Source: Caprella mutica (lineage: Eukaryota > Arthropoda > Malacostraca > Amphipoda > Caprellidae). From it: a stretch of 64,000 bases of DNA. Under the pieces are notes generated by a model. The model ran no database searches and was not told where the DNA came from. It worked only from the letters and a program-made list of their open reading frames with translations. Below, in pieces: positions 37,190 through 49,246 of the stretch. Position 1 is the first letter of the stretch, and every line of letters starts with the position of its first letter. A program made the position numbers and the translations under genes. The stretch spans positions 186,001 to 250,000 of the forward strand of contig CANNZV010000265.1 in the NCBI GenBank assembly GCA_947561585.1, read 5' to 3'.

Positions 37190-37447
37190 AAGTTGAAATA
37201 AGATGTAGGAGATGATTAGGAAACTGAAAGGAGAAGATAATAATATAAAGAAAAAGAGACTCAATAACGCAGAGGGAGAAAATAAATATTGAGCTGGAGG
37301 ATGAGGCGGGAAATGATGGGCTTCTGGTCGGAGTTATACCGAGCTGGGCGAAATGCAGTAAGTGATGTATGGACATGATATGTTAGGGATCAATATGTTG
37401 GAGAGTGGGAGGAGGGTATTAGGCAGGATGAGGATAGAGACAGAGCA

Positions 37448-39240
37448 TTGGGTGAGGAGGAGAGGTTGCAGATACCTAGGTTGGAGGGAGTTGAGAGATG
37501 GAGGAGGAATGTTAAATTGAATGAGGAAGAGGTGAAAAAGAGAATAACAAAATTGAAATGCTGTAAGCAGGGAGGCCCAGACAAGATAAAGGGAGAAATG
37601 TACAGAGCAATGGCAGATAGTGAGGGATGCATGGTAAAGGTGACGGGAGCTTTCAACAGGATGTTGGAATCGAGGCAGTTGAGTGGGAGCAGGAAGGAAT
37701 CAAAAACATGCATGATACCAAAAACTAGGAAACCAACAAAACGTGAACATAGACAGATAGTTTTGACAAATGTGGGGTATAAGGTGTTCATGGGGTTGTT
37801 GAAAAGGAGTGTTTGGTGGGACAGGTGATGAGTGATGCGAGAGTTGGTTATATGCAGGCAGGATTTACGGAGGGCAGGAGAATGGAGGAGAATTTGTTTT
37901 TGTTGGGGTGGTGTATGAAGGAAAATTATAGGTTGAGAGAGAGTTTTGTGGTGGTGGCTGTGGATTTTGAGAAGGCTTTTGATAGTGTGGATAGGGGGGC
38001 GTTGGTCACAGCGTTGAAATATTACAGGTGTGACCCAAGAGTGATAGATGTAATGGTTAATCTGTATAGAGGAGATAAGACTGAGATTTGGAGAGAAGAC
38101 AGAAAGATTGGGGAAACAAGAGATAGGAAGGGGCATCAGGCAGGGCTGCACTGGGTCCCCACAACTTTTTTTGATGGTTGTGGGGATTCTGATTGAGAGG
38201 ATTGTTAGGGGAGGGTTGGGTTGCAGAGTGAGAGGAATGTACATTACAGTGCTGTTCTACGCGGATGAAGGTTTGTTGATGGCGGGTAGTGTGGGTGAGG
38301 CTGAGGAGATGGTGGGGAGGCTTGCTGAGGTGGCGGAGGGATTCAGAATGAAAATTAACAGAAGGAAAACAGTATGCATGGTATTTAATGGGGAGAAACC
38401 AGATGGTGGAGTGGAGGTTGTGGACAGGATGAGATACTTAAGAGTGGAAGTGGTGTCCAAGTGTGACAGTTTTAGGGAGAATAGGGAGAGGAAGTTGAAG
38501 CTGGTGGAGAGAATGAGCAACCTTACTTTTTCGGTGGTGTCCAGGTCATGCGAGAGGATGACAAAAGGGAAGGTGTTTTGGAAGAGTGTGGTTTTGCCGG
38601 GTGTATTGAGTGGAGGAGAAGTGATGGTGTGGAGGAAGGGAGAGAGAGATTGCAGCTAGTAGAAAATGGCGTCTGGAGAAAAATTCTGGGAGCACCTGGA
38701 TATTCCGCTTCAGCGGCTCTACAGGGACAGGTAGGTTGCTCTGGAGTGACTTCCTAGAGACATGAAGGGAAAGATTTGTTTGTGAATAATATGAGAGTGG
38801 GTTACTGAGAAAGATAGTTGAGGCTGGTGATGTGAGAGGGGGAAGTGGTGGTTGGTTTAGAGTAGTTGGTGGGTTCATGGAGGAGGTGGGACTTGACAGA
38901 CACCAGGTGAGAGACATGTCCAAGGAGCAGATTGTGGAAAGGATAAATGAGTGGGAGCATGGAAGATGGTGAGAGGCAAGCGTACTTTGAGACATTACTA
39001 TGAGATGAAGGAGAGGATAGGAGGGGAGAGTCGCTATGATAATGGGTGGGGATCAGTGTTGCTGTTCAGAGCAAGGATGGACTGTCTCAGATTGATTTGG
39101 AGGAGGAGGTTTGTTGGGAGATGTTGGAGCATTTTTTGGTTGAATGTGAGAGTCTGAGGGACTTGACGGTGAGGTATGGAATGGAGAGTGTAGAGCAGGT
39201 TTTGTGTTTTTGGGAGAGGGGAGATCGTATGAAGGCCTAG
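37448..39240 (+). pseudogene. LINE reverse transcriptase relic
   Basis: Fragments at 37,448-37,828, 37,813-38,196, 38,108-38,659 and 38,660-39,240 follow the RT order: GGPDKIKGEMYR, VVAVDFEKAFDSVDR, GIRQGCTGSPQLF, then FYADEGLLMA. The usual YADD catalytic motif is YADE here, so even a repaired frame would lack one metal-binding Asp. At least three frame changes are present. Confidence 0.8.
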
Positions 39241-39597
39241 TTAGAGGAGGCCTGGGCGGTGAGAGGAAGGTCACAGGGCGGTGGAATGTAGGTGTGGGGA
39301 GCTGACGGTGGGGGTGAAGCCTCTATGCCGTTAGTCCTGGGTGGCGTTGAAACGCCTATACCCAACAAGATACTGGACTGGATAGAAAACTTTGTGGGAG
39401 CACTCTAATTCTCTAGCTAGATAAATTTAACGTTGATAATATTCAAAGGTATCTTTTATCATAATAAGTTTTATAAATGAAAATAATCTACGGTTATCTA
39501 CCTAGGTTATGGTAACCTAGCGTTCTAATATTATACTTACTTAGGGAGTTGGGCCTATGTTTTAGAAATTTTCTCCCTGATATAAAGTATCTATGGG

Positions 39598-39881
39598 TAG
39601 GGTCAAGCAGGTAAATTGCGGCACACTAACTAACTGCTGCCTCTAACAACAGAAACATCTTGCATCATAGCTTCAAAACACAAGTTTAAAACTTAAATTA
39701 ATAAATTATACCATGCACTGCGCTTCTTTTGGTAGCTATGCAACATTTTAATATAATTTTGGTTCAGAATGTTTTGGAGAATCTCTTTGAGTCTTAAGAG
39801 GACCGCAATTAAAAATTAAAGGGCTGCAATTTACCTGCATCCTGCGTGACAATGAGTCCATGACATCACACGGTGACCCTA
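39598..39881. mobile_element. TA-flanked MITE, copy 4
   Basis: Left end TAGGGTCAAGCAGGTAAATT; the right inverted repeat is split by about 30 bp (CCTGCATCCTGCGTGACAAT, then GGTGACCCTA). Interior words match the other copies. Confidence 0.75.
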
Positions 39882-41236
39882 TGGCCTATGTCAATTTAAG
39901 CCAATTAACCCTTTGTGACCAGAATTATCTGAAATTAATTTTGAAAAGTTAGGTATGATGGCACTCTGAAAAAGTGGTCTTTTCTGATGAATTAATTACT
40001 CTGTTGGAGTTTAGCAAACATTAAAATACAGTAATAAATTAATGGGAACTATAAAATCCGCAGCATTTAGCCTCTAACTGAAATTCATCTGTGAGCCTAA
40101 TAGGGATGGGACCAGTTTGTATTTGGTGCAAAAAATTCCACTGACTTTGAAAAAGCTTGAAAAATCCACCATAAATTTCCAGTAATTTGGCTGATCAACC
40201 AACATTTAACCCATTTTTCCACCAAAAATTAATGGTAACATAGGAATAAATAGCTAAAAATCCACCGATTTTGCCGGAATCTTATTTTCAATGAAGAAAA
40301 ATTCCACTGACAAGTCGGTGGAATTTACCATGAAATACAGTCTGGGGATGGGACAAAGAAATCACAAAGTATCGGTATCGGCATTTTTGTGGAGGTACAC
40401 TGGAGTATTGGCAATGGCATGATATCCATCCCGCATCCTCTTCCTAGTCTGCAGAATACGTCTCTTCTCCCACAGAGATTTTATTTTGAGAGAGTTATTC
40501 TCTGACTCTCAGCAGCAGATTCAGAATCTCCTGCAGCTAAATCAATGGTAACATAGGAATTAATTCAAAATCTCCTGCAGCTAAATTATTAGTAACATCG
40601 GAATTAAATCAAGATCTCTCGCAGTGATCTCCCATTTCTAAAATTCAATCAAAAACTCTTGCAGAGAGTCTTGGAAAAATGTTCCATATTCTGCAGACTG
40701 GCTAATTTTCTCCTATGCTACTGGCTAGTGCTACAATGTTATTTTGGAGAGAATTTATGATAATTTGATCATTTGGAGAGACAAATGGAGACTTAATTTT
40801 AATTAGTTTGGAAATTTCCTGAATTTTTTTAACATGTGACGTGATAGTCACATTTGTTAAGTTTTCCCCCTTTGAAAATAATTTCTAGCTAAGTCCCAGT
40901 CTGCAGAATATGGGAGATATTCGGGATATTCTCTTCGAACAATTTTGAATTAATTCCTATATTTACATTAATTTAGCTACGAACACTTGCGAATTAATTT
41001 TGCTACAAACAGAATAAGAGATCTCTACAAACACTTTACCAGTTTCTGCAGACTAGGTAAAGTCCGTGGATTATTAGGTATTTTATATTTATTCCTTTGT
41101 TACCATTAATTAAACTCTCTCCAAAATAACATTGTAGCATAGGAGAAAAATAGATATTTCTCGCCATTTTCAATTGAAGGGCTCAAAATAACTCGCAAAC
41201 TCGCTATTAAAATGACAAGTTTGGACATGCTCTATC
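39882..41236. other. Gene-free stretch with dispersed short repeats
   Basis: Words such as ACAATGTTATTTTGGAGAGA and ATTTTGGAGAGA recur in both orientations here and at 43,310-43,440, which points to decayed repeats shared with the region right of the hAT-like element. No ORF. Confidence 0.4.
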
Positions 41237-42991
41237 TAGTGATAGGCAGAAAAAAAACATGTTTTTTATCAAATTAAAAAGCGTCTTTTCTGAAAAAAAA
41301 CACCCGAAACTTGTTTTTATTTCATAATTTTTTTTTTTTTTCACAAAATGTGGATAATTCCAATGAATAATATATCTTAGATTGATAATATGTCGTAAAT
41401 AAATGTCCATATTGATATTTTATGTATGAAGAATATATAGAAGTGAAATAAAAAATGCATCTACACTGCTAGTGATGTGCAGCGCAACATCAGCTGTTGC
41501 CAGCTTGTGCTCTGCTGTCCACTACACCTGAAGTTTGATTCTGGAGTGACAGCTATGGGCAATGGGCATGGCTTTTCAAAGGGGTATACATATTATTAAA
41601 GATATTAAACTACAATAAGATGAACAGTGACGTAGCTACTACTCTCGCAAATTTCTGTTTGATAAGGACCAATTAAAGCTCTGTACTGTCAAAGCAGTAA
41701 TTAAATTTAAATTTAGTAAGGACAATAAGGAATATGTTGCTCACGTGACGTCATAACAGCAACACTGAAATCATATCCAACCCTATAGTCACCTAACTCT
41801 CAGAAGTTTACTCCCTGTCTTAGGCTCTAAGCCATTGGTTCGTGCAAACCAGCTCTCTCTAAAAACACTTATTAAATCTTAACGAATCAAATATTTGATA
41901 TATTTTTCAAAGGACCTTCATTTGATATTTACACTTCCATTGGGAAACAGTAAAGAATAAATGAACAATAATCCACTTAAAATAATAAATAAAAAGTAAT
42001 AGAAGAAACAAATTTATCTTACTAATACTAATTATTTGAATAAATGCTCCTAATATGAGTATCTTACCATTTATCATAGCTATTTACTTGTCGAACATTG
42101 TATAATTATGTGAAAACATATGTCATGAAGTGACAGCATCCAAATGGGTTAAAATTAAAGATATGTCTTATGAATAACTGCTTAAAATTTTTATACAATT
42201 AGGAGCCAATGTCTGCCGAGTGACATGACAAAAAAAGTCACCATCCTATTATTTTTTTAGAGCTTTCAAATAAATCTATATTCATTATCAATATCCTAAT
42301 TTTGACTAATTTAAACGAAATAAGTAAAAATGATAAGTATTATGGATACCAAAATTTATAGTCACCTAACTAATTAACAAATAATAAATAGGAAAATAGT
42401 AATAATAAAGAAACAAGAAAAAGCATAGAAAAATAAGTCATTAACCCAAAATAGCTAAATTAAATTAACTCGCTTGTTCATTGAGCAATGGCGACTGTTT
42501 ATGAATATATATAGATTCCAATAAACAAATAACACCTGGGTTTGAAGTTTACAAAATTATGAAATTTTCTTAATTAATTTAAGGATGTTAACTCTTGTCA
42601 TGTCACTTGCTCTTCATTTCATAAATTTACTAAGATTTCCAAGAAGAAAGCCAATAACTGAAATTATAACTACTTAAGTAAACACTTTAATTCATTATTG
42701 TCAACTAGTGTTTGTGTGAGTGCAACAGACTAGCAGCACTGGCCCCCACAGTCACACGGCAGACTTGTGGTCAGTCTCTCATAAATTTCAGGAGTCTGCA
42801 GAGGTCAATTAGATAACATAGATGATGAAAACACATAATAATTACTTTATTTGGTATATATTATGATTTACAGATAAAGAATCAGGTGAAAAAGTAAAAA
42901 AAAACATGCATTTGTGAAGAAAAACATATATTGTGAAATAAAACTGGAAAAAAAATCGGTTTAAGGAAATTTTTTTTTTTTTCTATCACTA
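41237..42991. mobile_element. Non-autonomous hAT-like element
   Basis: TAGTGATAG at the left is mirrored by CTATCACTA at the right. The flanks are GCTCTATC and GCTTTATC, an 8-bp duplication with one mismatch, as expected for hAT transposons. A-rich subterminal tracts lie inside both ends. No transposase ORF is present in the 1.75 kb. Confidence 0.6.
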
Positions 42992-44377
42992 GCTTTATCA
43001 TCTGACCAGTGGTCTGCCTAATTTCCTAAATCCAAATTTCTGTATAAAAAATCCTTTGTATCGATGGTCTGGGGAGACATTCTTTTCAGACCACTCTGGA
43101 AAATACCTTAGGCTAACAGATGAATTTTAGAGGTAAAATGTGGCAAACTATAAAGTTCCTATTAATTTATTACTGTATTTTAAGGTTTGCTATTAGATCG
43201 GTTGTTTGCCAACCTGCCAACAGAGTATTTGATTCATCAGCCAGCCTGCTGGGTAATGAGGCATATCCAAACTTACCATTTTAATTGTGAGTTTGTGACA
43301 GTTATTGAGCCTTTCAATTGCAAATGGTGAGAAATATCTATTTTTCTAAGCTACAAACCTACAATGTTATTTTTGAGAGAAGCTATTTATGATAATTTGA
43401 TTATTTTGGAGAGAAATTGGATTATATTTGGAGAAATCTAGAGAGACAAATGGAGAGTTTAAAAAACATTCTGACATACTATTTTACTTGGTTCATCAGA
43501 CCACCTTCTCCAGAGTGGTTTTCCGACTGGCACTTTACCAGTTTCTGCAATCTGGCAAAGCATGTCACAAGTAAAATAGTATGGTTAATAAAACCTTCAG
43601 TTTCCTCCATCTGTATCCAAACAGAAGCTAAATTTACAAATTTCTCCATATGATCGGATTATCATAAATTTTCCAAAATAAGTTAAATAACATTGTAGTA
43701 TGGCACTGTGCGGCCTGCACCATGTTCATGTTATAGAGTATGTCAATTAAGTGTCTTTAATTTCAAAATGGCTAAACTCATGTTTTGGCTTTAAATTTTA
43801 AATTAATTCTTATATTCCCTTGTTAATTGTGGCTCAAAAATTGGGTTTCAGTTTGCCAGCCTCGCCTAGCAATTGCCTCACCTAGCAATAAAGAATAGCT
43901 ATCCTCTGACCTTTGTTACTATTTTATAGATGAGTTAATGACCACTATTTTGAGCCCTTCAATTGCTAATGGAGCACAGAATATTTTTCAAAATTCCATA
44001 TTCTGTAGATTGGCTTGTATGCAATATTTATTTAACCAGAATTTTATAATTACTTGCATAAACTACACAATTTCCATTGTTAAGCTGATTTTTTATCAAG
44101 TTCTGATGCTCAGCATCATTCTTGGTCAGTCTGTGAAATACGTCCAATCTCTCTAATATTCTGTTTTCCAAGACAATAGGTCTTCAAAAGATTTCTCATC
44201 TCTCTAATGGCCATGGGTGTAGCCCTTTTAAATCCATATTGCTAAGTTTTTTTTTACCAATGGGGTAGCTATAGTTTCCTTTTTATCTATGAATATATAT
44301 CTCTTGTATTAAGGTTATCTTATGTGTTTCAATATATATATACATGCACTTAGAAAATAATATTTGTTCTTTTTCAG
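42992..44377. other. Gene-free stretch upstream of gene B exon 2
   Basis: I found no exon 1 (signal-peptide) homologue here for gene B. Repeated words TTGAGCC(C/T)TTCAATTG and ACAATGTTATTT occur near 43,307, 43,361 and 43,957. Confidence 0.4.
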
Positions 44378-44675
44378 GGTTCACCTTCTCTCAAGTATCT
44401 TTTCAAAAACCATTCTCCACGATGTATGAATTCTTGGAATACCAAATGGACATCTTCTCAAGTTGTTGTGCACTGTTCAATTTCTCCAGAACAGTAACTG
44501 AAGAAGATTCGTTACCTGTCTCTATTGAGGGACTTTTGGAAAACTTCTGGTGACATCAACGAAATTGTTCTCACAAGATATCTGGTGTGTTACAAGGTGG
44601 ATGTGATGTCGTTCTTGAACAAACTGAAGAAGTACTGCAGTAGAGCGCATGCGTATGAAGATATGATAATTCACA
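44378..44675 (+). pseudogene. Gene B, exon 2: diverged and frameshifted family copy
   Basis: The acceptor TTTTTCAG opens FTFSQVSFQKPFSTMYEFLE, aligned to exon 2 of A, C and D through SIEGL. The frame then stops at TGA (44,551-44,553). A neighbouring frame resumes the family sequence at SGDINEIV, skips about 15 residues (the LARDLAY..SW block) and ends at KLKKYCSRAHAYEDMIIH before the donor GTAAGT, still in phase 1. The conserved C-terminal Cys is kept. One frameshift and one internal deletion make it a likely pseudogene, unless the shift is a sequencing error. Confidence 0.6.
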
Positions 44676-44929
44676 GTAAGTTTGCTATCGGCTGAAGAAT
44701 TAATAACTATCTTATCATTTAGCAAATATATTTGGTAATTGAAGCTATTCTTCACATTACTTTATTAGTTGTGTGGAATAGGTAAGGTGGGTGCTAGTAA
44801 CAGGTGAAAGTGTACCATAGTTTCTAAATTTTTCAATATTTATGGATTGCCAATTTACTATTGACAATATTTCGATTGGTTCTTCCAGTTTTGGAAGATT
44901 TTCACTCCTAATTTTATTTTAATTTTTAA

Positions 44930-45921
44930 CACGTTGCGTGCGGGAGTCAAAACTAGGTTTCCACTACATTGTGGGAGTTTTAAAAGTTCCACCATATCTA
45001 AACTAGTAACGCAATTGAGCTGAAATTGTGTGTGGTTCATATTCATGGTCAGTACAACCAATTATACAAATAAAATAGCGTGTCCACCGGTGGGCATTTC
45101 GCAATGTAAAGCTCCTGGCTCTACTGCATTGCGGAGTGCCCACCCGTGGTCACTGCTTGACATCTAAAAACGGGACATTTTACACTCGTTTTTTTCAATT
45201 ATCCAAGGTTGTAAATAAATTTTTATTGTTTCTCAGTGATAAGAATGAAAATATAATCATAAAAATGTTAATAAATGTCAGCTGTTAAATTTCATGATCT
45301 ATTACTCTAGTTACGAATAATGCATTTATTAAAATGCTGCGAAATATATTAGATGAATTCACAAAATGAGTGAGCAAAAAGTTACAAACTCTGCTCAGAA
45401 AGCTATGACCTGCCTAACATGGGCACCCATACTATTATATGCCGTATTTCAATTTGGAGCATAAATTAGTAATCAATTAATTCAAAATTCTATCTATTAA
45501 ACGAAAGTTATTCATTGAAAGAATTCATTTGATTTATATTTGGTAGCTGCATATATAAATGAAAAGTTTTACAGACATGAAATTATATTTCTCATATTTT
45601 TCGCTTTATATGGTCTATTAAATGTTAAAATATTATCAGTTGCTAAGAGAATTGATCTCCTATAATAAAGCAATTAGAAATGTAGTTTTATTCTAAAAAA
45701 TTCTTCTAATTTTCTCAATTTACATGCAAATTATTTATTGAGTGGCCAAATTTCTTGATTAATGATCATGATTACTTGTAAACTCAATACATATTAAAAA
45801 ATAAAAGTACAAAATATAAAAATTTCCTGTTTAGCTACATGATGTCGTTTTGAAGATAATCAATTTATTTTAATGACCGGCAGTGACCCACCGGTGGGTG
45901 GGTCACCCCGCACGGAACGTG
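44930..45921. mobile_element. piggyBac-like MITE in intron 2 of gene B
   Basis: Terminal CACGTTGCGTGCGGG at the left is mirrored by CCCGCACGGAACGTG at the right. TTAA precedes the left end and TTTA follows the right end. Subterminal CCACCGGTGGG palindromes occur at both sides. No ORF. TTAA and a CACGTTGCGTGCGG-like terminus fit piggyBac-type elements. Confidence 0.5.
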
Positions 45922-45996
45922 TTTATGTGATATTATTTCAGCTGCTTTATCAATATGTTTAGATTACAAGCAATTAAATTTATTTTTCTCTTTCAG

Positions 45997-46094
45997 GGGA
46001 TCTGTTCTGCATTACTATCCTATTGATGTTAATGATACTACTGACTTCTGACAATAAAGACCTAACCAGGAAAAGTGACTTCATGTTTCTCTGA
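45997..46094 (+). pseudogene. Gene B, exon 3: transmembrane exon with short tail
   Basis: The acceptor CTCTTTCAG joins in phase 1 to DLFCITILLMLMILLTS, a transmembrane helix, then DNKDLTRKSDFMFL and TGA. It retains the phase and layout of exon 3 in A, C and D. The tail is only about 14 residues, because the stop comes early. Since exon 2 is broken, I call the gene a pseudogene while noting that this exon is intact. Confidence 0.55.
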
Positions 46095-46204
46095 GATGAG
46101 TGGAAGGACAAAGTAATCACCAAATGGCTTTCCAGTTGCCCATTCCAGGATGAAGAAATACTGAAAACCACTAGTCCGAAATGGAACGTCTCTTCATTGG
46201 ATTG

Positions 46205-47036
46205 TGTGGTTTGAGGGTGCTGGTGGAGAGTGAGTGTGGTGGTGCTGGTGGAGAGTGAGTGTGGTGGTGCTGGTGGAGAGTGAGTGTGGTGGTGCTGGTG
46301 GAGAGTGAGTGTGGTGGTGCTTGTGGAGAGTGAGTGTGGTGGTGCTGGTGGAGATTGAGTGAGTGAGTGTGGTGGTGCTGGTGGAGATTGAGTGAGTGAG
46401 TGTAGTGTGCTGGTGGAGAGTGAGTGAGTGTAGTGTGCTGGTGGAGAGTGAGTGAGTGTAGTGTGCTGGTGGAGAGTGAGTGAGTGTAGTGTGCTGGTAG
46501 AGAGTGAGTGTAGTGTGCTGGTAGAGAGTGAGTGAGTGTAGTGTGCTGGTGGAGAATGAGCGAGCGAGTGTGGTGTGCTGGTGGAGAGTGAGTGAGTGTA
46601 GTGTGCTGGTGGGGAGTGAGTGAGTGTAGTGTGCTGGTGGGGAGTGAGTGTGGTGGTGCTGGTGAGGAGTGAGTGAGTGTGGTGGAGAGTGAGTGTAGTG
46701 TGCTGGTAGAGAGTGAGTGAATGTAGTGTGCTGGTAGAGAGTGAGTGAATGTAGTGTGCTGGTAGAGAGTGAGTAAGTGTAGTGTGCTGGTGGAGAGTGA
46801 GTAAGTGTAGTGTGCTGGTGGAGAGTGAGTGAGTGTAGTGTGCTGGTGGAGAGTGAGTGAGTGTAGTGTGCTGGTGGAGAGTGAGTGAGTGTAGTGTGCT
46901 GGTGGAGAGTGAGTGAGTGTAGTGTGCTGGTGGAGAGTGAGTGAGTGTAGTGTGCTGGTGGAGAGTGAGTGAGTGAGTGTAGTGTGCTGGTGGAGAGTGA
47001 GTGAGTGAGTGTAGTGTGCTGGTGGAGATTGAGTGT
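46205..47036. repeat. 25-32-bp minisatellite 3' of gene B exon 3
   Basis: About 30 copies of GTAGTGTGCTGGTGGAGAGT plus GAGTGAGT, with shorter GTGGTGGTGCTGG variants at the left end. It begins about 110 bp after the exon 3 stop. The minus-strand frame through it is a repeat artefact. Confidence 0.92.
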
Positions 47037-47066
47037 GCTTGTGAGCATGAGAGCGGCTCTAGAATG

Positions 47067-47505
47067 CTTCTGTAGATGTTAGCTACATCTGTATAATCTC
47101 TTTGCTCCTGTAGATGTTAGCTACATCATCTGTATAATCAGTTTGCTCCTGTAGATGTTAGCTACATCATCTGTATAATCAGTTTGCTCTTGTAGATGTT
47201 AGCTACATGTTCTGTATAATCAGTTTGCTCTTGTAGATGTTAGCTACATGTTCTGTATAATCAGTTTGCTCTTGTAGATGTTAGCTACATGTTCTGTATA
47301 ATCAGTTTGCTCTTGTAGATGTTGGCTACATGTTCTGTATAATCAGTTTGCTCTTGTAGATGTTGGCTACATGTTCTGTATAATCAGTTTGCTCTTGTAG
47401 ATGTTGGCTACATGTTCTGTATAATCTCTTTACTCCTGTAGATGTTGGCTACATGTTCTGTATAATCTCTTTACTCCTGTTGATGTTGGCTACATCTTCT
47501 GTACT
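47067..47505. repeat. 41-bp minisatellite adjoining the previous one
   Basis: About eleven copies of TGTAGATGTTAGCTACATCA plus TCTGTATAATCAGTTTGCTCC, with TAGCTA changing to TGGCTA and CATCA to TGTTC toward the right. Each unit contains the short palindrome TGTAGATGTTAGCTACAT. Confidence 0.92.
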
Positions 47506-48587
47506 ACTTACTCTTAATATAATTGCTCTTACTGTGTATCTTTGTATTAGAATAATTTTAAACATGAATTTGCTCTAATTATTTGTGCTCTTACTTCTTA
47601 ATTAAGGCTCTACCCATAGCTATTAATTCTTAGTATTGGTAATATGCTGGCACGGTTACCTAAAAATAAGATAGGTACCTAAAGAAATGGCTCTGATGTA
47701 ACGAGAACCGATAGTGTCAGTACATCCCTGTTTTTAATAGTTTCTCATTCTTAAATCCAACTTGAAATAGTTTTATACTATTATATTTGTAATAGCTAGA
47801 TAATGTCGTTTGATATAATCCAAGTAATTTTTCTATTGTGTATATTGTTTGTGGATGTTACCAACTTACCACAAAAAATCGTTTGGAAACAAACGTGTTT
47901 TAATGGAATCTACGTATTTTATTATTTAATGATGGATACATTTTGTCTTCTAAATAAAACTTATTAAAATCTAAAAGTTATTTTTATAAACCGCCATCTA
48001 GTTGTAAAATAGCTAAAGTATTTAGTTGCATGAATTTTGTAAGAATAATATTTGTTTGCTGTAGCATGTAGCTAATATTCATGAATATATTTGGTTATAA
48101 TTAATGTAGTGTACATATCTTACATTCAATTAACGATTTCTTATTTCCAAGGATATTCACACATTTTGTAAACTTCCATTTGAGGTCATCTCTCTATAAA
48201 TAATTTAAATAACGCCATCTATTGAATGATCGCTCAAACTTATTAATCAATGAATAGGTACCATATTTTTTCTGGAAATTTGATATCGTCTGAAATATCT
48301 CGTATATTTAAATCAGTTATATTTTATATTTCACAATACTATGAACTGGGTGTGTAGAAATAAGACAATTTTGCGATATATTCTTATAATATACCTATGG
48401 GTAAAGAAAGGATATTATACTACAATTTAGCTAAAAGCTTTTTTAAATATCACAAGCACCCAGAGGCTCTATCTGGTGAATGGAAGTGAAGGGAGTGGCG
48501 TCCCTTGGGCCCCGAACTGTTGTAATTTGGATTATGGATTGTCTTATTTCATTTTTATCATGCTTATCATTTTTATGCTACTTGCAG
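47506..48587. other. Gene-free stretch before the terminal exon
   Basis: AT-rich; no ORF or recognised repeat apart from CGCCATCTA words near 47,992 and 48,213. Confidence 0.35.
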
Positions 48588-48649
48588 GTTTAGAGGATAG
48601 CGCTAGGGTTATGCTCTTCAACTACGAGGTCTTAAATTTTGTTAGGTAG
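48588..48649 (+). CDS. Candidate terminal exon (exon 4) of gene B
   Basis: The acceptor CTACTTGCAG is followed in phase 1 by LEDSARVMLFNYEVLNFVR and TAG. It is nearly identical to 30,379-30,443 over about 45 bp, then diverges. Strong conservation beside the decayed exon 2 suggests recent duplication or a retained role. Confidence 0.45.
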
Positions 48650-48679
48650 ACTCGTAGGCTTCATTTACTATCAACTTTT

Positions 48680-48890
48680 CCATCCATGAGTGCAGTCACC
48701 GATGCTTGTGTCCCTTTTCGTCAAATTCCTTGAAAAGTGACTGCATTCATGGAGTAGCTTTTCTGCATCCAAGAGCATTGTCACCGACGGTGGTACGTGG
48801 CTTTGTTAATGGAGACGACCGCTTTCCTCTCTGACTGCTTCTTCCAGTCTTGTATTTATTTTCCTTTTGAAGTCAGCGATATGGCCTTTG
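48680..48890. repeat. Gene-flank repeat (GTGACTGCATTCATGGAG family), copy 1
   Basis: GTGACTGCATTCATGGAGTA through CTGACTGCTTCTTCCAGTC matches 57,893-58,062 and, inverted, 63,365-63,462. Its left part holds an inverted companion (CATGAGTGCAGTCAC). It lies just upstream of gene C's exon 1 and may be part of a 5' leader or a mobile repeat. Confidence 0.6.
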
Positions 48891-49012
48891 GTTCCGAAGT
48901 AGATGTTAAATACCTAGCTACTAAATTAGTTCAAGGAATTTCTCTTTTTTTACCACAGATATCTGTAATTAAATTTTTTTTACATCAATTAGCTATATAT
49001 AGTTTTTCAGCG

Positions 49013-49058
49013 ATGAAGTCCAATATGATGAGATGCATGTGTTTCATTCTGCTTTTTG
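49013..49058 (+). CDS. Gene C, exon 1: signal-peptide exon
   Basis: MKSNMMRCMCFILLF plus one base, then the donor GTAAGT. The sequence before it (TTTTTCAGCG) could be an acceptor, so a non-coding first exon upstream is possible. The same ATG context (AAGTCC..ATGATGAGATGCATGTG) recurs at gene D. Confidence 0.68.
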
Positions 49059-49246
49059 GTAAGTAGCTATTAGGCACATTTTAAAATAATATAAACAATA
49101 ATTTAAAAACTAGTTATTAGAAATTTAATGTAGTTAGTAAACTTAGTTTTATTGGTTTAGAAATTAGCTGTGGATTTAATGCAGGAATCTTCTACCTATC
49201 AAAACGCCTCTGTTAGATTCATGAGCATTAATTTATTACCTGCCCT

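Larger units (their letters stand above)
34785..39375 (+). mobile_element. Decayed CR1/L2-like non-LTR retrotransposon
   Basis: Purine-rich plus-strand relics occur in element order: PHD-type ORF1, endonuclease, reverse transcriptase with a mutated active site, and a C-terminal block (ENGVWRKILGAPGY). The 3' end lies near GTTGAAACGCCTATACCCAA. Many frameshifts and stops make it inactive. The PHD-finger ORF1 is typical of CR1, L2 and related clades. The exact ends were not resolved. Confidence 0.75.

Noticed and set aside
36308..39274. Long Pro/Ser/Leu-rich ORFs on the minus strand
   Set aside because: Antisense shadows of the purine-rich LINE relic on the plus strand.
46194..47048. Minus-strand ORF of 284 codons (HSLTLHQHTT repeats)
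   Set aside because: A reading through the GTGCTGG minisatellite with no start context, domain or splice support.
47067..47505. Possible CRISPR-like array
   Set aside because: Units are contiguous 41-bp repeats with no unique spacers, in a eukaryotic context; it is a minisatellite.
48797..49066. 89-codon ORF running into gene C exon 1
   Set aside because: It shares the frame with the signal peptide, but the paralogues' conserved start is the later ATG (49,013), and an acceptor-like TTTTTCAG lies just before it.
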